From: Chionis minor
Taxonomy: Eukaryota > Chordata > Aves > Charadriiformes > Chionididae
DNA length: 64,000 nucleotides
NCBI GenBank assembly: GCA_013398295.1
Contig: VZSF01002953.1
Span: 642,235-706,234 of the forward strand
Reading direction: 5' to 3'
The notes under the pieces: generated by a model
Databases searched by the model: none
What the model was told of the DNA's origin: nothing
What the model saw: the letters and a program-made list of their open reading frames with translations, nothing else
Made by a program: the position numbers and the translations under genes
In this document: piece by piece, positions 53,805-64,000 of the stretch
Position numbering within the stretch: position 1 is the stretch's first letter
Layout of the letters: each line of letters starts with the position of its first letter

Positions 53805-56800
53805 GTAAGTAAGGTGTTTTTATTAAATCGTTATAGAAATCTTTAATCTGCATATATAATACCAATTATAACTTGCTTTATTTGGGCTCCAAGAACACGT
53901 GGATTTTCAGTAATCAAATTGGTTTGGAACCACTTGACTCACGGAATGAAAAAGAAAACACTTGTAAGCTTCCTTGTATTTGTTTGCTATAATTGAAATA
54001 TTGAAAAATAGTCTATTCTGCAGATGTTTTAAGAAAGTAACCTTGGGAATTCAGCTGCCAAGTCAGACACAGCTGTGTTTGAGATGTATTCTTCAAGACT
54101 TTCTTAGGCTGACCTCTATTCTCACCAACTACTATGGCTGTTCTTGATGTTAGAATATTGCAATATTGTTATCTTATGTATCTATTGAGAATTGAAGGGA
54201 AGATATTAAATGTCTGTCGAAGTATGTTAGTGGGCTAGGAACTGCAGTAATGGGGAAATCCTCAAGGTTTCGGTTGACTCCAGTGTTGTCTCAAGTCCTT
54301 GAATGTTTTGAAACTAGCATACATTTTAAAAGCACTGGTAGCATACGACATGATACAGTCAGGATACCTTTGTATGCTTTTCACAAAGGTTATCATGTAC
54401 GTATACAAAGAAACAGTTAAGTTGCTTCATGGATTCTAACATGTACAACACTGAAAACAATTAGATGACCTATTTCACACGCATCTGGACATTGTTGGCC
54501 GTTTGATAATTATCTTTAGGTGTTTCAGGAAGAACATTTCAGTTGGGAGCACTATTGGCTTGTGAATTTACCTTGGGTGATAGCCCTCTCCTGAATCAGC
54601 AGACAGGTGGAACTGGTGAAGTATTTTATTTTTAGGAACTAGAGAAGGAACAAATAGTACCCTCTTCTGTATTTACTATGGAATGCAACATTAAAGAGAG
54701 AAGTACCTACTGTTCTTTATCCAGTAATCTACTTCAAGATGAATGTGATTAAAAGTGATGAAAGTTACTGCTCTACAACTGATCCACAGTAATTCTAGTA
54801 TATTCAGGGTGATTGTAAACATGATTCTATATTTTAGCCTGTGTTCTCTGTGGACGGACAGACGACTGCCCTGAAAAGTACGGAGAAAAAAGGACCTATG
54901 TGGCATACAACCTCACTTTTCATTATTACTGTTTGGTAAGTATGTGGTATTGGTCTTGGAGCTTGTCTGTTTTAACTGGAGAAAACAGCAAGTGCAACAA
55001 GTATTAAATAGTAATGACAACAGTTGTTGTAACAGCTTGAACTGTCAGCTTTAACTTGTAGCCTTGAAAGCTTGTACTTGTCAGATGTAGCAGATGAAAT
55101 AAATAAATCTCAATGGGCCTTTATTCAAAGCTAAATTCAGTTCATGATCCATTTACATGAATGAATTAGTTAATTCTCCCAACCTATTGTAGCAATGAAG
55201 GTATGTGTTCAGAGAAAGGGAACAGATTGCACCTATATATACACCTCTAGAAGAGAAGTGTCGTTTGAAAACTTTGAAAGTGAAAGTTCCACCCCTTGTG
55301 GAAAAAGTAGACAAAAGTTGCCTTTTTTTTCTTTCTCCTTTCTCCTGAGTTCTTGTTTGTCTGTGAGTTATTCTTTGACATTACATAGGACATAGAAAGG
55401 ACTTAAGAAATAGTTCTACTTTTCAGTTTAATAGTATGTACCCTACTGATCATATACAGTTGCAGTATCACTGTTTAGTAAAGGCTTATAATTTGAACAA
55501 AGCCATGGATATAAACTACAGTTGAGTATCTTTTGTTATCACATGACGTTTTCCAAGATTCATATTCTTAAAGGTACGCTTAAACTACCTTTAATAGTAC
55601 TCTTAAATTTTTGCAGGTCTTTAAAATAATATGACTACTTTAAAAAAATAATTTTTGTTTATAAATAAATGCAGTTTAAAATTTTTTCCCAAGTTTTTTT
55701 TTAAAAAAGTCTCAAGATTACCAGGAACAATTTGGGGGGTTGTTTCTTTGATTTTTTTTTTTTTTTTTTTTTNTTTTTTTTTTTTTTCTCAACCAGTTCT
55801 GGCTTAGTATGTTTGATACTAAATCCTTTAAAGACTAGGCAGAGTGGAGGTTTTCTGATGTTACATAAAGATAGATTTATTTTTTTTTCCTCTGAAATAA
55901 ATTTTAAGCAGATGAAGGAGATTTAGGTCTCTTTGTGATAATTTTTTCTCATCCATAAGGCTGTATGAAATGTTAGGGAAAAGTCTTTTGCTGATGGAGC
56001 AGAACAGGTAAAAAAGGGCATGCTTGCAATGCTGAGCCTTATGATTTATAAGATATTTCACTGTGAGCTTCCTGCAGTCATCTTTTAGGTTTTGGTTCCT
56101 GCTGCTTTTTAAAAACAAACAAACCAACCCACGTGATTTTACTTAAATACAGTGAATATTATATAAGAAAAGAGTTCTTCTAGAAAGAGGCCAGTTAGTG
56201 GTGCAGTTTCATTTTTCTTTGCCAAATGTCTCACATTTGGAAAAAAATATTTTCTTAATTGGTTTTGGTATAAAATTTTACATTTATTTGACTCAAATAT
56301 TGATAAAACTGTGGTTAGAAAACAGTGCTATGTTGAAGTTACAAGATAAGAATTATGAAACAAGATTGTAAAGAATATACGAAGCATCACCTTGTGAAAC
56401 TGTTATTTTAGTTATTTAAAGTTTGTGATGTAACTGCCTTACATAGTAACTTTAATCTAAATTATTATCATCAGGCTCTTCAGTTACTTGATTCTGTTTT
56501 TATTTAATTCTCCCCTAAAGTGAAATACTTTTCCTTTCAGGTTGCACTTCAGTACAGATACTTCCTACTGTGCTTCATTATCTCCACGGCACAATTGTCA
56601 TTCACGTTAACTAAACTAATTTTACTTCCTCTGAAGCTTTATATGCTTAAAGTAATTGACAATTATCTGAATAGTCGGTATATTTCAAAAAGGAAGGTAA
56701 AATACACCACCTTGGGCTCTATAGTATTACATAAGACTTTTATTTTTATGTTACTGGTTACTATTCCTTATTGTGTCATATCAGACAAAAATATAGAGAA

Positions 56801-59800
56801 GTTTGGGATCAGTTTTTTATTCATAAAAACGTTTGCACGCAAGCTTGGTTAGGCTAGTCTCTCTTACTTGACAAATACAGTGTAGGTAATTTTAAATCTT
56901 CAGGTAGGTGAATGTTTTAAAATATTTAATTTGTTTTCATAGTTGATGTCAAGTGGCATTTGGCAGAGAGGGGAAGAAGATGAAGGTGTAGATGGATTCT
57001 TAATCACAGATATTAAAAAAGAAGTAAACAGAGCTGCAAAACTGGTAAGAATGAAGTCTTTCATATTTACAAGGAGAAAAACGCTAACTTTTAAGTGCAC
57101 TTAGTATTCTGTGTGGGGTTTGTTTTCTTTCTCCAATGGGCTGTGTGCTGAGCCCATTCAAGCATCTCAATTTTGCATTTAAGTAACAAGTATATTGGGT
57201 TCATGGAAGCAACAAGGGACAATAAAATCTGCAGAAGTTTGCTAATATTTTTACCTCCTGGGTAAGTTGCAGATAAATGAATAAGACCAAATTACATAGC
57301 ATAATACTTCGTGACATTGTTCTGAGCCTCAAGGTGACATTGTATAATTTTATAGATGCAACTAAACTACAGATACTGATAAAATAACTTGCATTTTGGC
57401 TTACATGTCACAAGTCAACATGTATATAAAATAATACCTAATCAAAGTCTGTGAAATAACTATGTATCTTTTCAACATAGAGCTAAAACACAATAGTCTT
57501 GTCACTGTTACAATCTACTGGCAAATATTCTTTCTTGCACACTTTATAATTTTTCTATTGGTTTAATTCCTGTAATTTTACTTGGACTTTAGATGTTAAT
57601 AGTCTGTTATTTCCAAAACAAATTATTCCTAGAAATGTAATATCTGTAAGAAAAAGGGTGCTTCAATCGGATGTGTAGCTCCCAAATGCAAACGAAGTTA
57701 CCATTTTCCTTGTGGGATACAAAAAGAGTGTATTTTCCAGTTCATGGAAGACTTCAGGTAAGTTCTGGGGTTTTGTTGCTTTTTCATTTTCAAATCATTA
57801 TATTTACACAGGAGGTGATTTGTTTTTTCATGGGTTGTCATTGGATAGACTGTTAATTACAAATGGCATCTGGGTTATCTAAGGAAAAAATCTGATTTGT
57901 GGAAAACACGAAGGCTAAGCAGTTATATTGCATACCTAATACCTATAAACTAAATTCTCAAGCACTTTTAAAGATATAATTAAATGCTGCTACAAGTAGT
58001 TAAATTGTTTATAAAATTGAGCATTGAATCCTAAACTCGGGAAATAAACTACAGAATGGTTGAGTTTGGGTTTTTTGTTTGTTTGCCTCCTGTGTCTTTG
58101 TTAAAATGGCAATGGTTTGGCTGCCTGTCTCTCTCAGCAGTCAAAACAGACTCTACCATTCTGTCATGTTTCAAAGCACGAGACTTCTAGATCTGTTTAC
58201 TAGAGGTGGACTGCAGGACAAATGGGTTTGATATCAAATGTCAAAAAAATGCGTTATTTTCTTCTACTATCATCTGTCCAGCATCTTGGCTATAGTAAAA
58301 ATACTCTTGAATGCATTGATAATGTCTCTATTCTGCCTACTGTAAGCTGAGTTCGTAGGGTGGAAGTCTGACAGGCACTTCAAGTTCTTAAATAATCAAC
58401 TTCAATTAAGTCAAGCCCATGTAAAAATAATGCGCTTTCAGAAAGGTTTCTTCTAGAGCTGCATTTCTTGGCTGTCTTATTTCTTTGATGTGCTAAATTA
58501 TAAAATTTATCACTACCTAGACTCTGCAGAATCAATATACAAAGTCAAAATTTCTCCTGTAACATCACGGTAACATTGAAATCTAGGCAGAACTTGAAGT
58601 TCTGAGGACAGGAAATGCATTATTTGGACCAAAAGAAGTTTTGAGAGAAAGGGGATATATGAGCTCTGTAATTTATGGAGCATCATTTGGCAACACGCTT
58701 CTTCCTTACTGTTTTATTGACTTGCTGATAGATACATAATTTGTTTACATGTGTGTTGTGGTTTAACCCTGATGGGCAGCAGAGCACCACGCAGCTGCTT
58801 GCTCACTACCCCCAGTGGGATAGGAAGAGAATCAGAAGGTTAAAAGTGGAAAAAAATTGTGGGCTGAGATAAAGGCAGTTTAATAGGTACAGCAACAGCT
58901 GCATGCTCCAGCAAAGCGAAACAAGGAATTCATTTACTACTTCCTGTCAGCAGGCCAGGGTTCAGCTATTCCCAAGAAAGCAGGGCTTCATCATGGTTGA
59001 CAGTTACTTGGGAGGACAAATGCCATAAAACCCTGAATGTCTCCCCTTTCTCCTTTTTTTCCCCAAGTTTTATGGCTGAGCTTAACATCATGGTATGGGC
59101 TATCCCTTTGGTCCGTTGGGGTCAGCTATCCCGGCTGTTTCCCCTCACAACTTCTTGTGCGCTCCCAGCCTACTCGCTGGCAGGGCAACCTGAGAAAAAA
59201 GGAAAAGCCTTGCTGTTGTGTAAGCACTGCTCAGCAAAACAAGTCCTTGGGTTATCAACGCTGTTCTCATCACAAATCAGAAACACGGTGCCATACAAGC
59301 CACTATGAAGAAAATTAACTCTTACCCCAGCCAAAATCAGTGCATGCCTGCCTTTTTAGCTTGTTGCACAGCATTTATTTGTGGAAAAACAGATATAATA
59401 GAGAACGGATATCATTTTGCTATCCTCAGGTTTTATAAGGAATGCTCTTAAAATGTTGTTTTGATAAAGGAATGTTAAATTATTATTTTTAGATCTTACT
59501 GCTGGGAACATAAACCAGTCCAAAAGTTTCCAGATAAAGAATCTAGAGGAACGTCACAGTGTACAATATGCCTGGATTTGGTTGAACAGCTTCCAGCGTA
59601 CAATGTATTGAAAAGTCCCTGCTGTAAAAATGCTTGGTTTCATCGAGAATGCTTGCAGGTGACACGGATTCTTGCTTTCTTTTGTCTTTGCATCTAGAAC
59701 ACATTTCTGTTGGGTTTAAAAATAATGTAGCAGTCACTTAAAATTGTGTAAAATGGCTTAGAGTTAATGTAGGCAGTAAGTATACAAATATGCTAGCTTT

Positions 59801-62800
59801 GAAGGACAATGCTAAAATTGTGTTTTGGAGATAAGTCTTACAAGAAGGATTTTTTTTTAATGCTTTTAATTTTTTGGCCTCCCCCATGTTTCTGCATATG
59901 TGATACACTTCATGCCTTTAATTATTTTTAGGAACTGAAGTCCAACTAGGGCCTTTGTCTTCTTGCAAGCCATTATGTGCAGAATCTAAATGCCAAAAAT
60001 GTCATTTATCCATCATCCATTCTCTTTGCCAAAGTCCAGAGATGGAAAAAGTTATAAGGTGGTTCTTGTAAACTCATTCTAGATATGGAGAGGTTGACTG
60101 AAAAGGATTGTGCTTTTGTTTATGAACCTGATTCCAGTAGGTGAGCTCTTGTCCTTTAAAGAAGAAAAAAAATGCTCACTGTTTACTTCACTGTCAAGTG
60201 GCATCATGACTGATGTCAGCTTTAATGTTTATGTCAGGACAGTATCCATGAATGTAATGGTTATAGATATTAAGGCAGTATTTATTGGGATCCTAAGGAT
60301 GGTAGTAATTCAATAATCGGTTTGGTTTTTTGTTGTGTTTTTTTTTTCCTTCTTGACACAGTATCAAGCTTTGAGTGCTGGGATATTTTTCTTTAGGTGC
60401 TCGGTATGTAATAACAAGGACAAATTTCAGAAAGAAATGTTGAGAATGGGCATACACATTCCAGAAAAGTAAGTAATTTTGTAAATAATCACTTCCATAA
60501 AAACTTTAATAAAATGTTAAAAACACCTTTTATTTATTCTGTAGAACTGCGTCTATTAATATGTGAAACCTCAGTTCTGCCTTCAATGGTGGAATTGTTT
60601 AGTTTGGTAAGAAGTACCCTGTTTCCTTTTAGTTACACATAAAAATTGTCAAATGCCAAATTAGTTATCATAAACATTAAGCAGGAAGCTCTGAAAATTC
60701 AGTTTTAATGCCATTATTCAACCAGGGACCTATTTAAAAGATCAAACCACTTCTTAAATAAAACAATTTTGCATTAACATAGAGGCTGCTGAGAAGGGTG
60801 TTTTCTTTGCTCAAGTTTTTAAATTAGCTGAATTTCTGTCCAGACAGTATTATAATCAACTGATTACTCAGCCATACAGCTTCCATCTTCTCCCAAGGGA
60901 TTGCTAAGGATATGTTTAGTATAACAACTGCTAAAATTCTGAGCTGTTTTTCATAAGCTTCCACCATTTGACGGGGCTCAAGATAGCACAGACAGACAAT
61001 GATCAGAATTATGATTCTTTGTTACAAGTACTGTTCTTTAATAACCATTAGTCTTTTCAGAGACTACCATTAATTCTCTCCAGAGACTTAGTCTCAAGAT
61101 TTTGGAGAGGAAGAAGAGTCAAAAACTTAATGAACTTGTTGTACTGGCTTGGAAAATTCTGAGTTAGTTTTCATGAGACCTTTTTCAGTGGTATATTGAG
61201 TAGACTGCCAGAACAAATACCCATGTCTGCTGTGTGAAAGTAGATTAATATCAAATGGAGCAAACGCGCGCTGAGGTCATGCGAAAAATACTACTTTGAT
61301 TAAAGTAACTGTACACAAGAAAAAGTCTGTCAGTGTATTTTATAGTATTATTTTTGTCCGTAGACTTTTTTGTTCCCCCGTTCAGTTATCTAGTTCCCTA
61401 GAATATTAAGTGATTGAAATATCTTCTTGATGTTATTAGACACGTCTTTTCCAAAGACAGAGTAACCCATTTAAACAATCGGAAATACAGTTGGAATAAC
61501 AAGTCTTCTGCCTTGTTTCATAGGGATGCATCTTGGGAACTTGAAGAGAATGCATATCAAGACCTACTGCAGTGTTATCAACACTGTGACATTAAAAGAT
61601 GTCTCTGCAAGAAAGGAAGAGACTATAATGAACCTGATAGGTATGACACTTTCGCAGGAAGGTATAACCTAGGATGGAATAGTTCTTTACTGTTTGTTTT
61701 TTATTTAAAGTTATTTAAATGCTTTAATACTTCTCAGCATCAGGTTTTAATGTCAACCCAAGACACTGTATGCAAATAAAATGTTTTACTCCCTGTAATC
61801 ATAAGATTGCAATACTAATTTTCTCTAATTTAATCAGGTTATAAAGGCCAAGAAGACCAAACCAATTGATTATCAGTTTAATAATCATTTGTCCTCATTT
61901 GATACAGAGCTGAAGCAGAATTTGTACATCCATATAACATGTAGAATAGCACGTGCCTAAATTAATGTTGTGTATCTTTCAAAGCTTCATTCAACAATTT
62001 AGCAATTGTTAGAATACTTAACACCTTACCAAAAAATTGTTAAAATACTAGACTTAGCTGAAAATTAACTGTGTAAAATCAATCTAGCTGCGTGCTATCC
62101 CTCTGCATGCAAATGGCAGCTAGAATATTGCTTATAGCTTAACGAGAGGCTTGAGTGATCATGTAAAAGGCTTTACTCTGTTCTACCTCTTAATTTGTTA
62201 TTAACAAGTTCGTTTTCTGCATTCTTTTCTTGTTTTATTTGTGTGCTTCTGCAAAAGTGTATCTCCCATTGGCATGACTAGACTCAAAGCCGTCAGAGCC
62301 TCTACTTTGACAACTTGTTTCTGTAGTACTGTGGTAGGTTACTCTCTGTAGACATTAACTTTGCCTTGTACGGATTTGACCGAATGTTGCTTGGTTCATC
62401 CGTGGTATGTGTGCACCTCAGCATTTACTCTGCCTTTAGACGTGGTACTTTAGGCTTCCAATATTTGAACTGTTGTTGAACATGACAATAGTCATGTTGT
62501 TCCATTGTATGTTTAGGCAAAACTGAAGAAATCTAGACAAAAACCTAACAGATACTTAAACACTGCCGTTAATGTAGAGTATTATTCAGAATGTGTAAGG
62601 ATAATCAGATATGTCCATTTAAAAAATTAACCATTTGAAAAAGCTGAATGGTTGATACCCATATAAAAAACAAAGGACATTGCTGGCTAGTCCTAGCAGA
62701 TTAATAAAGTTAAGTTTTGTTAATTTAGTGTCTGAATTATACTTAGTGCTGAATATTCTTTGTTTTAACTAGCCTCATTCTTCTGTCTAATTCTAAATAC

Positions 62801-63176
62801 ATGAGTTTTTAATTTTAGTAAATGGGAAATAAAGCGTTGTCAGTGTTGTGGTTCCCGTGGAACTCATTTGGCTTGTTCATCTATGAAGTCATGGGAGCAG
62901 AACTGGGAGTGCACGGAGTGCAGAAGTATCTTAGCAAAATCAGGTAAAGTTATGGATGTGAGAGTGACTTCTTAAAATGAGAAATTACAACGCTATGTAT
63001 TTTAGATCTAGCAAATTCACTAAATTAATACAATTTAATCATACAGGGAACTATAGCAAACAGAAAAAGCGTTCTTTGGCTACCTCTGAAAAGACAGATG
63101 GCACAAGCTGTTTGCTGGAAGAGCCATCTCCAAAGTGCCCTCGGCAGTCACCTGGATCTCAATGCAGTTTTCTTCG
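53768..63176 (+). CDS. G2E3: G2/M-phase E3 ubiquitin ligase, N-terminal half
   Basis: Nine exons join in phase to give 335 residues plus two bases of G2E3; mammalian G2E3 has about 700, so roughly half is here and the HECT-like part lies to the right. Residues 14-127 form an extended PHD module: C14/C17, H41/C44, then C81/C84, C93/C98, H103/C106 and C124/H127. Residues 144-192 are a RING/PHD-like module ([16 protein letters not shown]). Residues 258-285 are a further PHD-like module (CQCC, THLAC, CTEC). In studied vertebrates the N-terminal modules carry the ubiquitin-ligase activity while the HECT-like domain appears inactive; the protein moves between nucleus and nucleolus and supports cell survival. 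The paralogue PHF7 was considered, but the [17 protein letters not shown] segment and overall wording fit G2E3. No frameshift or stop is present, so the gene looks functional. Confidence 0.95.
54838..54935 (+). CDS. G2E3: G2E3 exon 3 (first zinc knuckle)
   Basis: The exon lies between ATTTTAG and GTAAGT. It encodes residues 13-45 with C14-x2-C17, a [10 protein letters not shown] stretch and HYYC (H41, C44), the start of the extended PHD module. It ends in phase 0. Confidence 0.96.
55752..55787. repeat. Poly(T) run with unresolved base
   Basis: The run of T in G2E3 intron 3 contains one N at 55773. It is a sequencing or assembly ambiguity with no coding effect. Confidence 0.95.
56943..57044 (+). 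CDS. G2E3: G2E3 exon 4
   Basis: The exon lies between TTTTCATAG and GTAAGA; 102 bases encode residues 46-79. It carries the conserved [18 protein letters not shown] block and a basic helix ([10 protein letters not shown]) linking the two halves of the extended PHD. Confidence 0.96.
57633..57757 (+). CDS. G2E3: G2E3 exon 5 (PHD core)
   Basis: The acceptor ends TTCCTAG and the donor is GTAAGT. It encodes the PHD core with C81, C84, C93, C98, H103, C106 and C112 in the order [14 protein letters not shown] ... YHFPCG. It ends in phase 2, splitting Arg121. Confidence 0.97.
58754..59344 (-). mobile_element. Antisense ERV LTR in G2E3 intron 5
   Basis: On the + strand it starts TGTTGTGGTTTAACCC and ends CCAGCCAAAATCAGTGCA, TG...CA ends typical of an LTR. 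Read on the - strand, it has a CATAAAA box (complement of 59068-59074) followed by an ATTAAA signal (complement of 58879-58884), so the LTR is oriented against the gene. The block GGTCAGCTATCCCGGCTG is the complement of the U3 text seen upstream of the TATA box in related avian LTRs. I could not find a clean target duplication. The open frames over it (58997-59318) are not genes. Confidence 0.8.
59493..59658 (+). CDS. G2E3: G2E3 exon 6 (RING/PHD-like)
   Basis: The exon starts after TTATTTTTAG and ends before GTGACA. It completes the first module (SYCWEH, C124 and H127) and opens the second with C144-TI-C147, C164-C165, H171 and C174. It ends in phase 0 at Gln176. Confidence 0.96.
60362..60468 (+). 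CDS. G2E3: G2E3 exon 7
   Basis: A long pyrimidine tract and TTGACACAG precede it, and the donor is GTAAGT. It encodes the end of the second zinc module (FFRC189-SV-C192) and the highly conserved [13 protein letters not shown] segment. Confidence 0.96.
61524..61640 (+). CDS. G2E3: G2E3 exon 8
   Basis: The acceptor is TTTCATAG and the donor GTATGA. It encodes [15 protein letters not shown], a cysteine/histidine-rich stretch ([14 protein letters not shown]) and YNEPD. It ends in phase 2. Confidence 0.95.
62819..62943 (+). CDS. G2E3: G2E3 exon 9 (third zinc module)
   Basis: The exon starts after AATTTTAG and ends before GTAAAG. It encodes [19 protein letters not shown] and [10 protein letters not shown], the last zinc ligands of the PHD-like module (C258 to C285). 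The following intron is only 103 bases. Confidence 0.95.
63047..63176 (+). CDS. G2E3: G2E3 exon 10
   Basis: The acceptor is ATCATACAG. It encodes a basic linker (SKQKKRS) and the G2E3-typical [18 protein letters not shown]. The donor is most likely GTGTGT at 63177, leaving phase 2 with CG of an arginine codon. This is weaker than the other donors, and the next exon is not in the window. Confidence 0.85.
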
Positions 63177-64000
63177 GTGTGTAATCTCCTGTTTTCAAGC
63201 AGAGACTGATTATAACATAAAGTGATGGCTTGTTCCATAGGAGAAACTTCTTAGGCTAAATTGTAAATTGAATAAAATTGGAGTAAAGTTTAGTGAATGA
63301 AATTTTCTGAGTATGCCATGAACTCTGTAAATTTATTATAGCTATTCATATTCAGTGTCATGTAAACCATTTTTCAGTTTGATAAAATTAGATCCTTGTA
63401 AAAAGAATCTTAACAATTTAGAAGTAACTTCAAATGTACAAATGGCAAAACTGAAAGTTAAGGTTGCTTATCAGTATTTTTTTACATGTTAATAGTGTGC
63501 TAGAAATCTAGCTTAAAGATGTTTATATAAATGAAACTAATAAAAACTGCTGTAACAACTTTTCAAGTCTGTAGAAACCAGTTTTTTTAAGTTTTAGTTA
63601 TTGTATCAGTCAGTACTTCCATCTCATGTTTGGGATGCAACTAAAAATGGATCCTAAAACCACCACATAAAAAAATACAGAGTTATAGTTATTTTCAAAA
63701 TTATAGTTCAGACACTGATGGATTTCATGTAAATGAACATACAAATGAGATTCGGTACTGAAATAGGGGGAAATTATATTGCTACCTTCAAATAAGAAGT
63801 GTTTATGCATTCTTCAATCGTATCTCTTCTTAAAAAAACTGCTTTGGAGTATAGATCACCAAAGATAATGTGCCAGAACAACTTGTCACCCTGCTCACAC
63901 CTAGAACTTCCAGCATCCAACAGAGTGACGATGTCCTTACCTCCACGGATGTCAAACAGGAACTGTTCCTCAAGGAAAAAGTATTTTCTTCTTTTTTTTT
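63177..64000. other. G2E3 intron 10 (partial)
   Basis: The interval from the exon 10 donor to the window edge shows no exon matching the next expected G2E3 segment. From about 63847 an unexplained stretch is open on both strands (see findings). The window ends in poly(T). Confidence 0.5.

Noticed and set aside
56520..56852. 110-residue hydrophobic frame in G2E3 intron 3
   Set aside because: AT-rich intronic DNA yields such hydrophobic frames by chance, and it is out of context with the G2E3 exons.
58997..59318. Two overlapping + strand frames in intron 5
   Set aside because: They lie wholly inside the antisense LTR.

Overview
The window is a piece of bird nuclear genome, probably from a songbird-type lineage. 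The evidence is repeated CR1 LINE fragments ending in the avian octamer tail (ATTCTATG-like), several endogenous-retrovirus LTRs of avian type, an AT-rich intergenic background, and a vertebrate gene with GT-AG introns and a CpG-island promoter. There is no operon structure, CRISPR array, tRNA or rRNA gene that I can support. Most open frames in the first 50 kb are chance or repeat-derived.

Layout. About 1-50,400 is intergenic. It holds a solo LTR (3147-3884), a pure 523-base poly(A) tract (3977-4499), a composite ERV insertion with two unlike LTRs between 5-bp target duplications (10386-12255), and seven CR1 copies (8255, 12970, 32070, 36101, 40301, 46735 and about 49204). The 40301-42762 copy is the longest and still shows reverse-transcriptase motifs. 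The remainder is low-complexity or unrecognised single-copy DNA. About 50,440-51,500 is a CpG island. From it the + strand gene G2E3 starts, with a non-coding first exon ending near 50880.

G2E3. Nine coding exons (exons 2-10) can be placed between 53768 and 63176. All have GT-AG junctions and the reading phases agree across every junction. Together they encode the N-terminal 335 residues plus two bases: an extended PHD module, a RING/PHD-like module and a further zinc-binding PHD-like module. The remaining exons, including the HECT-like region, lie beyond the right edge. Intron 5 carries an antisense LTR (58754-59344), and intron 2 or 3 sequence includes a poly(T) run with one unresolved base (55773).

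In other vertebrates G2E3 sits next to PRKD1 upstream and SCFD1 downstream, so the left 50 kb is probably part of the PRKD1-G2E3 interval. That is inference; no PRKD1 exon is visible. I found no convincing new gene system. The most unusual items are the composite ERV, the poly(A) tract, the palindromic RFX-type X-box at 29825, the CHR/E2F-like pair at the G2E3 promoter, and an unexplained open segment at the right edge.
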